Shown here one piece after another: positions 9,288 to 16,559 of a DNA stretch of 64,000 nt. A program made the translations under genes and the position numbers. How positions within the stretch are numbered: position 1 is the stretch's first letter; each line of letters starts with the position of its first letter. Origin of the DNA: Brevibacterium renqingii (lineage in GTDB: Bacteria > Actinomycetota > Actinomycetes > Actinomycetales > Brevibacteriaceae); contig NZ_JADBHF010000002.1 of assembly GCF_017808105.1 (NCBI RefSeq), positions 1 to 64,000 on the forward strand, read 5' to 3'. Below the pieces are notes generated by a model that ran no database searches, was not told the DNA's origin, and saw only the letters and a list, made by a program, of their open reading frames with translations.

Positions 9288-9467
9288 TTCACGTCCTTCA
9301 AGCAGAACATCTTGTCGAAACTCGGTGTGTAGTGAACACGCAGGAGGCAGTCGGAGGTGATGGCTCTGAACACGCTTATATCTCAGGTGGGTGCAGATAC
9401 CCGATTTCAGCCGGCTCTTCCACATCACCCCAATGTGCAGACTAGCGGCATGCTTGGCAGATCTCAG

Positions 9468-10556
9468 TCAACTGCTCTCCACCGTGTCGTCGGCATCTGT
9501 GCTGTTGTCTGTATAGACTCGTTGCCGCATCCGCTGACCATGAGTCACTTTCTGCACGTCGGCATCAGTGTCGAAACTGGCACCGATGCCGCCGGCGACC
9601 ACACCCATGGCTGCGCTGAGCCATGCGATATCGAGGTAGTTGGTGAACGACGCCTCTTGCTGAATCTGTTGGGTCATAAATGCCGGATCGATAACGACGA
9701 GGCCGCCCAGGAGAATGAGGACGACCAATATCGCGTAGAGAGCGATCACAGTGATCAGCAGTGTGAGGACGGTGGAGAGGTTGTAGTACATGACCACCGT
9801 GGCCAGACGTTCGTTGACCGGTCGATCCCAGAGTTTGTGACTGGCGATCAACCAGGCGACCATCACCAGGACAGCGAGCGCGCCGATCGAGAGCAGCCGG
9901 AGGGTGGACAGGTAGGTCGACATCTGCCAGATCGAACTGTAGAAGATGCCGAAAGCTCCGGTTGCCGAGGCTGCCGCGAGGGCTCCTGAGAGCTTCGGAG
10001 CCGTGCGCCAGGGTTCGTTGGCAATCGTCATCCCCATAATCAGCCGTGGGCCTCCGGTGATGGTGTGGGCATGCAAGGACTGATGGCTGGAGTCTTCGTT
10101 GTTCGACCAGTTCGACCATCCGAGCAGAAATTTGCGCGTCGTGGCTTCGGGGTCCCACGGAACCAACTTGTTCACCGAGCTCATCATGACTTTGATGATG
10201 CGGCGCTTGGTGGCCAACGCGCCGAGTGTGGGGCATGAGACGACCGCAAGGTTGCGGTCCGAGTAGACTTCGGCGATCAGAGGGTCGCCCTGGGTGTGCC
10301 GGGGGATCTCTGTGAGGATGAGGATGATGTTGACGTCGGGGTAATCAGCGCGGAGATCTTCGACTGCGTCTAGAGCCAGCTCGCGCTCGGGCGTCAGATA
10401 GACCGTGTCGGTGCGAGTGTACAGCGTCGTTGTGACCCCATACGCCTCACGCAGATATCGCTCTAACGAGGAGTGGATGGAAGCCGCTCGCCTGCTGGGC
10501 AGACCTGGGTCGGCTACGACCAGCACTTGAAGAGCCTGGGATGAGGTGGTGGGCAT
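9468..10556 (-). CDS. Membrane protein of unknown function (copy 1 of a paralogous pair)
   Basis: 362 residues. The N-terminal half (about 1-175) is soluble, starting with beta-rich ALQVLVVADPG and containing ILTEIPRHTQGDP. The C-terminal half has about four membrane helices: GAFGIFYSSIW, then LLSIGALAVLVMVAWLIASH, a long hydrophobic run around LLITVIALYAILVVLILLGG, and a final segment ending GGIGASFDTD. The protein at 25502-26590 has exactly the same length and shares FYSSIW, a charged loop after LW, NY..AWL and G(A/S)xFD(T/S)D, so the two are clear paralogues. I recognise no characterised family. The charged tail after the last helix should be cytoplasmic. The gene lies upstream of the acyl-CoA-dehydrogenase cassette on the same strand, 180 bases away. 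Confidence 0.8.
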   Translation of the reverse strand: MPTTSSQALQVLVVADPGLPSRRAASIHSSLERYLREAYGVTTTLYTRTDTVYLTPERELALDAVEDLRADYPDVNIILILTEIPRHTQGDPLIAEVYSDRNLAVVSCPTLGALATKRRIIKVMMSSVNKLVPWDPEATTRKFLLGWSNWSNNEDSSHQSLHAHTITGGPRLIMGMTIANEPWRTAPKLSGALAAASATGAFGIFYSSIWQMSTYLSTLRLLSIGALAVLVMVAWLIASHKLWDRPVNERLATVVMYYNLSTVLTLLITVIALYAILVVLILLGGLVVIDPAFMTQQIQQEASFTNYLDIAWLSAAMGVVAGGIGASFDTDADVQKVTHGQRMRQRVYTDNSTDADDTVESS

Positions 10557-10614
10557 AAAGTCCTCCGCTACTCGACCAGCGAGTTGTATAGAAGATTGTT
10601 CTGGTTCCGAAGTC

Positions 10615-10632
10615 TAGTGAGCGTAATCACTA
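10615..10632. promoter_or_regulatory. Inverted repeat TAGTGA-N6-TCACTA in a divergent intergenic region
   Basis: Perfect 6-base arms at 10615-10620 and 10627-10632 between the membrane-protein gene (starts at 10556, minus) and the DUF3263 gene (plus). The size and spacing suit a dimeric regulator. No regulator is assigned, and short repeats of this length can occur by chance. Confidence 0.3.
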
Positions 10633-10791
10633 TGGGGTAGTCCTACACGTCGGCTTCGCTGTCTGAAGCTTTATCGCCAGCGCAGCCGCGGACAACTGCT
10701 TCGGACTGGTCGGCGAGCGGTCCCCCTGAATTGAGGTGACCAAGACAGAGTGAGCAGCGACATACGCGGTGTCGAATTCTGCTGTGTCACA

Positions 10792-11079
10792 ATGGTCTCC
10801 ATGGTCCCCGGCACTGTGCACGAACTGTCCGAGCATGATCGGTTGATCCTCGACTTCGAGAAGACTGCGTCTACTTCGGCGGGGCGACACGAGTTGTGCC
10901 AGCGAATCGAACTTCCAGCAGAGAGGTACGCCATCGTGCTCGAGGGGATCGTGGATACGGACGCCGCATACGGTTACGCCCCGGACGTTGTGGAGCGGGT
11001 GAGGCGGTTGCGGGCGGAACGGTTCGCATTCGAACGCCGGCAAGGCCGATGGAAGAATCACAGCAACTTCCCCCTATAG
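10792..11079 (+). CDS. DUF3263 family small protein
   Basis: About 95 residues. The conserved core HELSEHDRLILDFEK through VVERVRRLRAERFAFER matches the actinobacterial DUF3263 pattern: a short all-helical domain resembling a sigma-factor-like or helix-turn-helix module, with an Arg-rich end. Function is unknown in the family. The start is either ATG 10792 or ATG 10801, where the conserved part begins; a GTG at 10750 is less likely, and no strong ribosome site decides. It converges on the small acidic protein and MerR genes. Confidence 0.7.
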   Translation: MVSMVPGTVHELSEHDRLILDFEKTASTSAGRHELCQRIELPAERYAIVLEGIVDTDAAYGYAPDVVERVRRLRAERFAFERRQGRWKNHSNFPL

Positions 11080-11112
11080 CCCGAAATGCCGCCATCAGAT
11101 CAGCGCGGCTTC

Positions 11113-11310
11113 TCACCCGTCTTCATCATCAACCTCTACAACGATGGATTGATCGGCAACATCGCCCACATCTGCTTCGCGAATTGCGCCCATGCGAGGC
11201 TCAGTGTCTTCGTTACCGTCATCGTCGATATGCGCTGCAACGTCGATGAGCTGTTCGCTCCAGTCCGGCTCAGGAACCTCGACGCCGGGCTGCGCTTCAT
11301 TCGTCATCAT
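11113..11310 (-). CDS. Small acidic protein coupled to the MerR regulator
   Basis: 65 residues, strongly acidic, with no Cys, no membrane segment and no recognised domain. The ribosome site is excellent: GAGGAGG 5-6 bases before ATG 11310, and the start overlaps the MerR stop (ATGA), which argues that the gene is real and co-expressed with the regulator. It may modulate or bind the regulator or the heat-shock protein encoded divergently, but that is speculation. Confidence 0.6.
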   Translation of the reverse strand: MMTNEAQPGVEVPEPDWSEQLIDVAAHIDDDGNEDTEPRMGAIREADVGDVADQSIVVEVDDEDG

Positions 11311-11588
11311 TGCATCCTCCTCAATTCGTACCGAAGCGAGGTGTTCTCATCCTGCAGATCGAGAATGATTCCGATGCTAGCGAGATTCGCGCCAACGTCA
11401 ACCAGTTCGCGCACACGCCGCAGACGAGCAATATCCGCGCGACTGAACCGCCGCGTCCCACCCTCACTCCGAGCAGGAGTCACCAGCCCACGAGCCTCGT
11501 ATTGCCGCAACGACTGCACCCCGACACCGGTCAACTCCGCAACACGCGAAATCGAGAATAAGCGCCCACCAGACTCTGAAATCGCCAT
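11307..11588 (-). CDS. MerR family regulator, HspR-like
   Basis: 93 residues. An N-terminal winged helix-turn-helix (LFSISRVAELTGVGVQSLRQ, then YEARGLVTP and GTRRFSRADI) is followed by a coiled-coil-type helix ending DENTSLRYELRRMQ. There is no C-terminal ligand-binding domain, as in HspR-type repressors of chaperone genes. It is transcribed divergently from hsp20 across a 133-base region holding a promoter and a perfect inverted repeat, so it is the obvious candidate regulator of hsp20 and of itself. The start could also be TTG 11603, which has AGGAG five bases upstream and adds five residues; both are acceptable. Confidence 0.8.
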   Translation of the reverse strand: MAISESGGRLFSISRVAELTGVGVQSLRQYEARGLVTPARSEGGTRRFSRADIARLRRVRELVDVGANLASIGIILDLQDENTSLRYELRRMQ

Positions 11589-11622
11589 CTCCCCTTCTCT
11601 CAAAATTTCTCCTGACTGAGTG

Positions 11623-11651
11623 TTGACATTCTTATTCGGATCGACTAAATA
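11623..11651 (+). promoter_or_regulatory. Candidate hsp20 promoter (TTGACA-N17-TAAATA)
   Basis: TTGACA at 11623-11628 and TAAATA at 11646-11651 are spaced by 17 bases, close to the vegetative sigma consensus. They stand in an A/T-rich stretch that contrasts with the rest of the window. The inverted repeat at 11662-11686 lies where the transcript should begin, a typical repressor position. Confidence 0.55.
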
Positions 11652-11661
11652 ATATGTCCAT

Positions 11662-11686
11662 CAGATGATGTAGATCATATCATCTG
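11662..11686. promoter_or_regulatory. Operator candidate: perfect inverted repeat before hsp20
   Basis: CAGATGAT at 11662-11669 and ATCATCTG at 11679-11686 form perfect 8-base arms around a 9-base spacer that itself contains part of a second inverted repeat (ATGAT/ATCAT). It lies between the divergent MerR and hsp20 genes, just after the predicted -10 box. The sequence is unlike the classical HspR box (CTTGAGT-N7-ACTCAAG), so either this regulator recognises a different site or another protein binds here. Confidence 0.5.
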
Positions 11687-11721
11687 CACGAATCCACTAT
11701 CCAGCAAAGGAGGTTTCACCA

Positions 11722-12156
11722 ATGATCATGATGCGCACTGACCCATTCCGCGAAGTCGAACGCCTGAGCAGAGAAATCTTCGGAGCCACCGGCACAACTG
11801 CCCGCCCTGTGATGATGCCCATGGACGCCTGGCGCGACGGCGATACTTTCCGCGTCGAACTCGACCTGCCAGGAATCGATCCTGACGACATCGACCTCGA
11901 CGTCGAGAACAACGTCGTCACCGTCAAAGCTGAACGGCCCGCCCCCGACCACGGGGAGTCTTCAGTCGCGGCAGAGCGACCCCGCGGGACCTTCAGCCGA
12001 CAACTCGTCCTCGGCGACAACCTCGACACCAGCAACATCACGGCGAACTACGACGCCGGTGTGCTCACACTCAGCATCCCGGTAGCGGAATCAGCGAAAC
12101 CCCGCAAGATCGCCATCAACTCAGGCTCTGCTGAACCGGCAGCCATCAGCGCCTAA
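11722..12156 (+). CDS. hsp20: Hsp20 / alpha-crystallin small heat-shock protein
   Basis: 144 residues. The alpha-crystallin domain runs from about 30 to 130: [20 protein letters not shown], then [17 protein letters not shown], and the C-terminal GVLTLSIPV. An IxI-type tail motif is loosely present (RKIAINS). Small heat-shock proteins are ATP-independent holdases that form oligomers and keep unfolding proteins soluble. AAAGGAGG at 11706-11713 is a near-perfect ribosome site. Expression is probably controlled by the divergent MerR protein through the palindrome at 11662-11686. Confidence 0.95.
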   Translation: MIMMRTDPFREVERLSREIFGATGTTARPVMMPMDAWRDGDTFRVELDLPGIDPDDIDLDVENNVVTVKAERPAPDHGESSVAAERPRGTFSRQLVLGDNLDTSNITANYDAGVLTLSIPVAESAKPRKIAINSGSAEPAAISA

Positions 12157-12407
12157 CCACAACTGGTGGTGTGTTCCCATGCAGACGTGTGCACCAGACG
12201 TCCAGCTGGGTATCGATGCTGCGTTCTGGGCGATCGTTTTCAGCGACCGCGAACTGCGGGACCTCGACACGAGTCACCACACAGGTGATGGACCGCAGGC
12301 CGTGAGTCACTGCAGGTGCCGGGTCGTCAGGCACTCCGAATCGTGGCAGCTGTTCCGGTCGCCCGGCCTCTCAGCAACCCAGGTCATCGCCCACCGAATC
12401 CTCGCTT

Positions 12408-12442
12408 GTCAGCGCCCTCCTCCCCGGCTCAAAGGCGCTGAC
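12408..12442. other. Hairpin, 9-base perfect stem, 17-base loop
   Basis: GTCAGCGCC (12408-12416) pairs with GGCGCTGAC (12434-12442). The strong anti-SD match follows 10 bases later on the plus strand. It could be a regulatory stem in a leader transcript; no U-run follows, so a simple terminator is unlikely. Confidence 0.4.
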
Positions 12443-12603
12443 TTCATCGTTGAAAGGAGGTGAGACGTTTCCACACCCAGGTTGAGCTATGCAGCCGTGT
12501 GGTCGCGCCCGCAAGTCTTTCTACCAGTGTGCTCGACGCAAGATGCGCGGCAGTGACGTCACAATGACGATGAAATGATGCGGGCCCGCCCACGGCTTCC
12601 CCT

Positions 12604-12633
12604 TCTGGCCCCGGGGCATCCCCCGGGGCCAGA
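12604..12633. terminator. Very stable GC-rich hairpin (13-base stem, 4-base loop)
   Basis: TCTGGCCCCGGGG (12604-12616) and CCCCGGGGCCAGA (12621-12633) are perfect complements around CATC. The strength suits an intrinsic terminator or attenuator, but no clear U-tract follows on either strand, and a short ORF with a ribosome site starts 33 bases downstream. Confidence 0.5.
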
Positions 12634-12666
12634 CCATGTTCGGTTGAGATGAGAGATGAGGAGAAC

Positions 12667-12774
12667 ATGTTCGTCAGCTTCTTGGAGAAACTGTTGATTG
12701 TCTGGCCCTGGCACGCTCGAGCACTCGCTCGCGCACTTATCGGCAAGACTGCCACAGTCCGCCAACGCCCATGA
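12667..12774 (+). CDS. Candidate 35-residue small protein
   Basis: ATG 12667 to TGA 12772-12774, preceded by GATGAGGAGAAC, a good ribosome site. The N-terminal half is hydrophobic and aromatic (MFVSFLEKLLIVWPWHARAL) and the C-terminal part is basic (GKTATVRQRP), a pattern seen in small membrane-associated peptides. It lies just after the strong hairpin at 12604-12633. I recognise no family; it could be chance. Confidence 0.35.
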   Translation: MFVSFLEKLLIVWPWHARALARALIGKTATVRQRP

Positions 12775-12947
12775 CTGAGCGATCATCGCATGTGAATGCT
12801 TCCTAGCGCTCGTCATGAGTTGCAGTCCTGAAGGTGAGGTCGTATCGCACGCCAGGGGCAGGCACTACGAGGAACAACAGAATGCTATGACTGACATATC
12901 GAAGTCGAATGCGAAGATGCAGCCAGCGACTGGCGACTCCTTTCGCC

Positions 12948-14084
12948 TCAGCGAAGAGGCGAATCTTCCCGTTCGTCGCTGAGGGGAACGACCTGTCGGC
13001 GGCCACCGCGTACAGCGAGGATCTCTGCGAGGATCGACACAGCCACCTCGGCGGGGGTGAATGTCTCCAGATGGAGGCCGATCGGGGAATGCAACCGTGC
13101 CAGTGCCGGGCCCTCCACCCCCGCTTCGCGCAACGCGGAGCGGCGGTCGCGGTCACTGCGCCGCGAGCCCATCGCCCCGACGTAGGCCACGTCGAGGTCG
13201 AGTGCGACGGCCAGGGTGGGGATGTCGACCTTCGGGTCGTGGCTGAGGACGCAGATCATGCTCCGGGTGTCGAACTCACCGGTGGCGGCCGCTTCATTAA
13301 GGAATCGGTGCGGCCAGGCCCGGACCACCTCGGCGCCGGGAACCGATATCTGGTCGGCGAAGGACGGACGGGGGTCGCACACGGTAATGCGCAGTCCCAA
13401 GGGTCTGGCCGCTTCGACGAGGGCGAGACTGAAGGCGTTGGCTCCGACGACCAGCAGATGGGCCGGCTCGATGCGGGTCTCGACAAAGAGCTCGATCGGC
13501 TCGCTGCCGCCCTCCGGGGGCGCAAGGCGGATGCTGCCGGTGCGGCCGCCGCGGATAAAGGCCCCGACGCGCTGCGCGGCGGTCTCCACCACAGCTTCGG
13601 GCACCAGAGGATCGAGGCTGACAGCCAGAGCGTCGGTGCTCGGTCCGGAGACCTCGCCGCCAGCGGCACCGCAGACGGCTGCCGCTGGGGTATGGGCGTC
13701 GTCGGACGGCAGCCGCAGCATCACGGCGACCGGCTCGCTCTCCGCTCGCAGCCCGGAGCAGCCAGCGCGGAAGGGCTGGATGAGCACGTCGATACGACCA
13801 CCGCACATGAGCCCGACGGCAAAGGCATCCTCGTCGCTGTAGCCGAAACCCTGCACCGAGGCGTCGCCGGTGGCGAGGGCGTCCTGACACGCCTCGAGCA
13901 CGGCTCCTTCGACGCATCCGCCGGTGAGGGAGCCGACGATTCGGCCCGCGGCATCGACGAGCATCGAGGTGCCTGCCGGGAGCGGCACTGACCCTTCGGT
14001 TTCGATGATCGTCGCAACGGCGACGTCCTGCGGCTCCTCCGAGTCGAAGAGCCGTGACACGGCGATGGGAAGGATATCGAGCAT
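12948..14084 (-). CDS. xdhC: XdhC/CoxI family molybdenum-enzyme maturation factor
   Basis: 378 residues. The N-terminal XdhC_CoxI domain has ATIIETEGSVPLPAGTSMLV, the invariant GGCVEGAV and MCGGRIDV with conserved cysteines. The C-terminal Rossmann-type XdhC_C domain begins LLVVGANAFSLALVEAARPL and ends AYVGAMGSRRS. XdhC-type proteins bind the molybdenum cofactor, help its sulfuration and insert it into xanthine-oxidase-family enzymes; the E. coli homologue PaoD is encoded with paoABC. Here it stands 6.9 kb from the paoABC-mocA operon on the opposite strand, with an accessory block between. It most likely serves that enzyme. Confidence 0.88.
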   Translation of the reverse strand: MLDILPIAVSRLFDSEEPQDVAVATIIETEGSVPLPAGTSMLVDAAGRIVGSLTGGCVEGAVLEACQDALATGDASVQGFGYSDEDAFAVGLMCGGRIDVLIQPFRAGCSGLRAESEPVAVMLRLPSDDAHTPAAAVCGAAGGEVSGPSTDALAVSLDPLVPEAVVETAAQRVGAFIRGGRTGSIRLAPPEGGSEPIELFVETRIEPAHLLVVGANAFSLALVEAARPLGLRITVCDPRPSFADQISVPGAEVVRAWPHRFLNEAAATGEFDTRSMICVLSHDPKVDIPTLAVALDLDVAYVGAMGSRRSDRDRRSALREAGVEGPALARLHSPIGLHLETFTPAEVAVSILAEILAVRGGRRQVVPLSDEREDSPLR

Positions 14085-14093
14085 GGGCCGAGG

Positions 14094-14213
14094 CTATACC
14101 GTCAGGAACGTCCCCGACAGACCCTTGACGCGAACGGAGTCTTCGGGCAGTTCGCAGATCAGACAGACACGATGGGTGCCGTCGGCTTCGTGTCCTCTCT
14201 GCGGGTAGGCCAT
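14094..14213 (-). CDS. Candidate 39-residue protein upstream of xdhC
   Basis: ATG 14213 to TAG 14094, ending 9 bases before the xdhC start on the same strand. The peptide contains HRVCLICELPED with one CxxC pair. The ribosome site (GAAAGAG directly before ATG) is poorly spaced. It may be a small coupled gene or simply leader sequence. Confidence 0.25.
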   Translation of the reverse strand: MAYPQRGHEADGTHRVCLICELPEDSVRVKGLSGTFLTV

Positions 14214-14290
14214 CTCTTTCAGGCCGCCCTGAAAATGATCGCGATGGCAACGCGCATGAGGACAGGTGCCAAGAGTGCGGTAAGCCCGAT

Positions 14291-15547
14291 TCACAGCCAC
14301 GGGCGCATCGGCACCAGAGCACGCTCGGCGAGCTTGGTCAGCCGATGCCGGTTGAGCCATCCTGATCCGAGCTCGACGCAGTGCGAGGAGTCGCTTTCGA
14401 ACACCTTCTCCATCTCACCTGCGAACGACCGGTCGATGACCTCGACGTTGGTCTCATAGTTGTAGGACAGCGATAGGCGGTCGATGTTCGCCGTGCCCAC
14501 GGTCGACCATTCGCCGTCGACCGTGGCGACTTTCGAATGGATCATGCTCGCGGTGTAGAGCAGGACCGTGACCTTCGAATTGATCATCTCCTCGAAGAAT
14601 CCCCTGGAGAGCCAGTCCCCGAGGATGTGGTTCGACTCCTGCGGCACCATGACCCGCACGTCCACGCCGCGCTCGGCAGCTTCGATGAGGGAGCGCAGCA
14701 GCTGCTGGTCGGGGATGAAGTAAGGAGTCGTCAGCCAGATCCGCTTCCGCGCCCGTGCGAAGGCGTTGAGATACATATTGCGGATCGGATAGACGAGGTG
14801 GATCGGCAGATTCGCCGAGACCCGCAGCTGCGATTCCCAGGCCTCGGGAGGGACCCAGGAGATCTGCTCATCCGAGTCGTGGAACTCGTTCCACACCTGC
14901 GCGATGGTCTGTCGCAGCCCCCAGGCGCCGGGTCCGACCGAGCGCAGATGGGTGTCACGCCAGTGACTGGCGTAGAGGGAGCCGATGTTGAACCCGCCGA
15001 CGAAGGCCACATCATCGTCGATGACGAGGATCTTCGAATGGTTGAACCCGGAATGGCGCAGCGGCCCTCTCCAGAACCTGCGTGCGATGGTCGGCAGGCG
15101 CAGCACGTGGATCCGATCGGAGAGCTGATGGTAGAAGGAGATGGGCGTGGCCAGGTTGGCGAAGCCGTCGTAGATGAGGTGGATCTCCACGCCGCGGGCG
15201 GATGCCGCGTTGAAGGCGTCGATGAATCTCTGCCCCATCTCGTCGTTCTTCCAGATGAACGTCTCCATGAGGATCGACTCCTGCGCGGATCCGATCGCTT
15301 CGAGCATGTCCTCATAGAGGGTGGCGCCGTCGGTGTAGATATTGAGCTCTGACTGCTCGACCTTCGAGCTGAAGGTGCCCGGACGCGGCGCTGCCCGCGA
15401 CTTCCGCCCCCTCTGCTGGACCAGATCGATGGCCATCGAGGCGGCGATCGTCGCGGGCACTGCGCCGACGAGGCCGGCGGCCGCCCACGGCGCGATTCTG
15501 CCCAGGCGGCCGAAGCGGCGGAGGGCTGAGATTCTCAGAGCAGACAT
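14291..15547 (-). CDS. Phospholipase D-like protein, cardiolipin synthase type
   Basis: 418 residues with one N-terminal membrane helix (around AAGLVGAVPATIAASMAID) and two HKD motifs: HSGFNHSKILVIDDD with GGFNIG, and MIHSKVATVDGEWSTVGTAN. The two motifs form one active site for phosphatidyl transfer. This architecture suits bacterial cardiolipin synthase or a close membrane-anchored phospholipase D. It is monocistronic or loosely grouped with xdhC, 206 bases downstream on the same strand. The exact substrate is not decided by sequence. Confidence 0.85.
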   Translation of the reverse strand: MSALRISALRRFGRLGRIAPWAAAGLVGAVPATIAASMAIDLVQQRGRKSRAAPRPGTFSSKVEQSELNIYTDGATLYEDMLEAIGSAQESILMETFIWKNDEMGQRFIDAFNAASARGVEIHLIYDGFANLATPISFYHQLSDRIHVLRLPTIARRFWRGPLRHSGFNHSKILVIDDDVAFVGGFNIGSLYASHWRDTHLRSVGPGAWGLRQTIAQVWNEFHDSDEQISWVPPEAWESQLRVSANLPIHLVYPIRNMYLNAFARARKRIWLTTPYFIPDQQLLRSLIEAAERGVDVRVMVPQESNHILGDWLSRGFFEEMINSKVTVLLYTASMIHSKVATVDGEWSTVGTANIDRLSLSYNYETNVEVIDRSFAGEMEKVFESDSSHCVELGSGWLNRHRLTKLAERALVPMRPWL

Positions 15548-15583
15548 TCCCTCACTCTATCCGTCCCAGCCCGTCCGCCTTCA

Positions 15584-15727
15584 TCAGGTGAAGATGCTCA
15601 CTCCACCGGGGCCGACGAGGCAGCCGACGACGATGAGCACGATGCCCCAGAGGAGCTGCTTGCGGAAGATGGCGAAGATCCCTGAGATGACGAGGATCGC
15701 TGCGATGATCCAGAGAATGGCAGCCAT
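15584..15727 (-). CDS. 47-residue membrane protein with GPGG motif
   Basis: Small protein with two hydrophobic helices (IIAAILVISGIFAIF and GIVLIVVGCLVGPGG) separated by the basic turn RKQL. It ends VGPGGVSIFT, a motif I associate with a recurrent actinobacterial small-membrane-protein family. AAAGGAG lies 6 bases before ATG 15727, so translation is well supported despite the small size. It stands between the phospholipase D gene and a PepSY lipoprotein on the same strand; an envelope role is likely but unproven. Confidence 0.75.
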   Translation of the reverse strand: MAAILWIIAAILVISGIFAIFRKQLLWGIVLIVVGCLVGPGGVSIFT

Positions 15728-15793
15728 GGTGTCTCCTTTGTTCGGTGTTTCAGTGGTTGTCAGAACTGTGGTCCGGTCCTCATGGGAACCGGA

Positions 15794-16468
15794 TCAGTCG
15801 ACGGTGACTTTCTTGGATTCGACGTTGACGGTGACCTCGGTCTCCGATCCCTTGTCGTCGAAGTCGAACTGGTACTCGCGCTGACCGTCGTCGTATTCGA
15901 GCTTCCAGCCGGCCAGACGTCCCTCTCCCTTCTTCTTCGCGAGGTCGTACGCCTCGTCGTAGCTCATCGGGGAATTCAGGTCGATCGCCTTCTCCTTGTC
16001 ATCGCTGTCCTCGGACTCATCACGGATGACCTTGCCGGTTGCGGCGTCGATGACGACCTTGTGGTCGGTGCTGCCGTCCTTGATCTTGACGTCGTACTCC
16101 CACTTGCCGTCCTCGCTGTCGTAGTCGAGTTCGATGGCGTGGAGGGTGCCGTCCTTCGCCTTGACCTTGTCCTGTCCGATCTTCACGGCATCGGCCGCCG
16201 TCGTCTTCGGCATGGTCTTGCTCAGGTCCGCGTCCTCGGGAAGCTTCGCTTCGGAGTCCTCGGAGGACTCGGAGGACTCGGAGGAGGCTGAGGGCTCGGA
16301 TGATTCAGAGCCCTGGGATTCGCTCGGCGCAGATTCCTCTCCAGCCTGCGACTCCGTGGGTGACTGGGTCGCCGATCCCTCTTCCGTATCGCTGGAGCAA
16401 CCCGACAGCGCCAGCCCGAGACCGAGCGCGCTGCCGACTGCGATCTTCGTCATTCGGTTCGTCTTCAT
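15794..16468 (-). CDS. PepSY-domain lipoprotein
   Basis: 224 residues. A type II signal peptide ends in the lipobox LSGC with Cys24, so the protein should be lipid-anchored outside the membrane. A long low-complexity linker rich in Ser and Glu (about 28-75) is followed by two PepSY-like repeats, the first around AADAVKIGQDKVKAKDGTLH with KVVIDAATGKVI, the second around SYDEAYDLAKKKGEGRLAGW. PepSY domains are often inhibitory or ligand-binding modules of secreted proteins. It lies upstream of the GPGG small protein on the same strand. Confidence 0.85.
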   Translation of the reverse strand: MKTNRMTKIAVGSALGLGLALSGCSSDTEEGSATQSPTESQAGEESAPSESQGSESSEPSASSESSESSEDSEAKLPEDADLSKTMPKTTAADAVKIGQDKVKAKDGTLHAIELDYDSEDGKWEYDVKIKDGSTDHKVVIDAATGKVIRDESEDSDDKEKAIDLNSPMSYDEAYDLAKKKGEGRLAGWKLEYDDGQREYQFDFDDKGSETEVTVNVESKKVTVD

Positions 16469-16559
16469 TTCGCCAACCTAACACCGAAGCGCAGCCTTGG
16501 GAGGGGGTCGACGGTGACTCAGCTGATGGGACCGGGAGCCGCCGCCGAATGTTCCCGGT

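Larger units (their letters stand above)
12157..12947. other. 791-base stretch with structured elements and short ORFs but no established gene
   Basis: Between hsp20 and xdhC no long credible gene is seen. The stretch contains a 9-base-stem hairpin (12408-12442), a perfect 11-base anti-SD complement AAAGGAGGTGA (12453-12463) with no well-placed start codon, a 13-base-stem hairpin (12604-12633) and a 35-codon ORF with its own ribosome site (12667-12774). Longer open frames here (for example 12179-12463) lack ribosome sites and protein-like composition. The order hairpin, SD, hairpin, ORF resembles a leader or small-RNA region. Confidence 0.5.

Noticed and set aside
12179-12463. 94-codon plus-strand ORF after hsp20
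   Set aside because: No ribosome site, no conserved pattern, and it ends inside the anti-SD-like sequence.
12942-12963. Hairpin TTCGCCTC/GAGGCGAA at the end of xdhC
   Set aside because: It overlaps the stop codon and has no U-run; possible weak terminator but too short to assert.
12909-13991. Long plus-strand open frame opposite xdhC
   Set aside because: Mirror of the xdhC codon pattern; no domain, no ribosome site.
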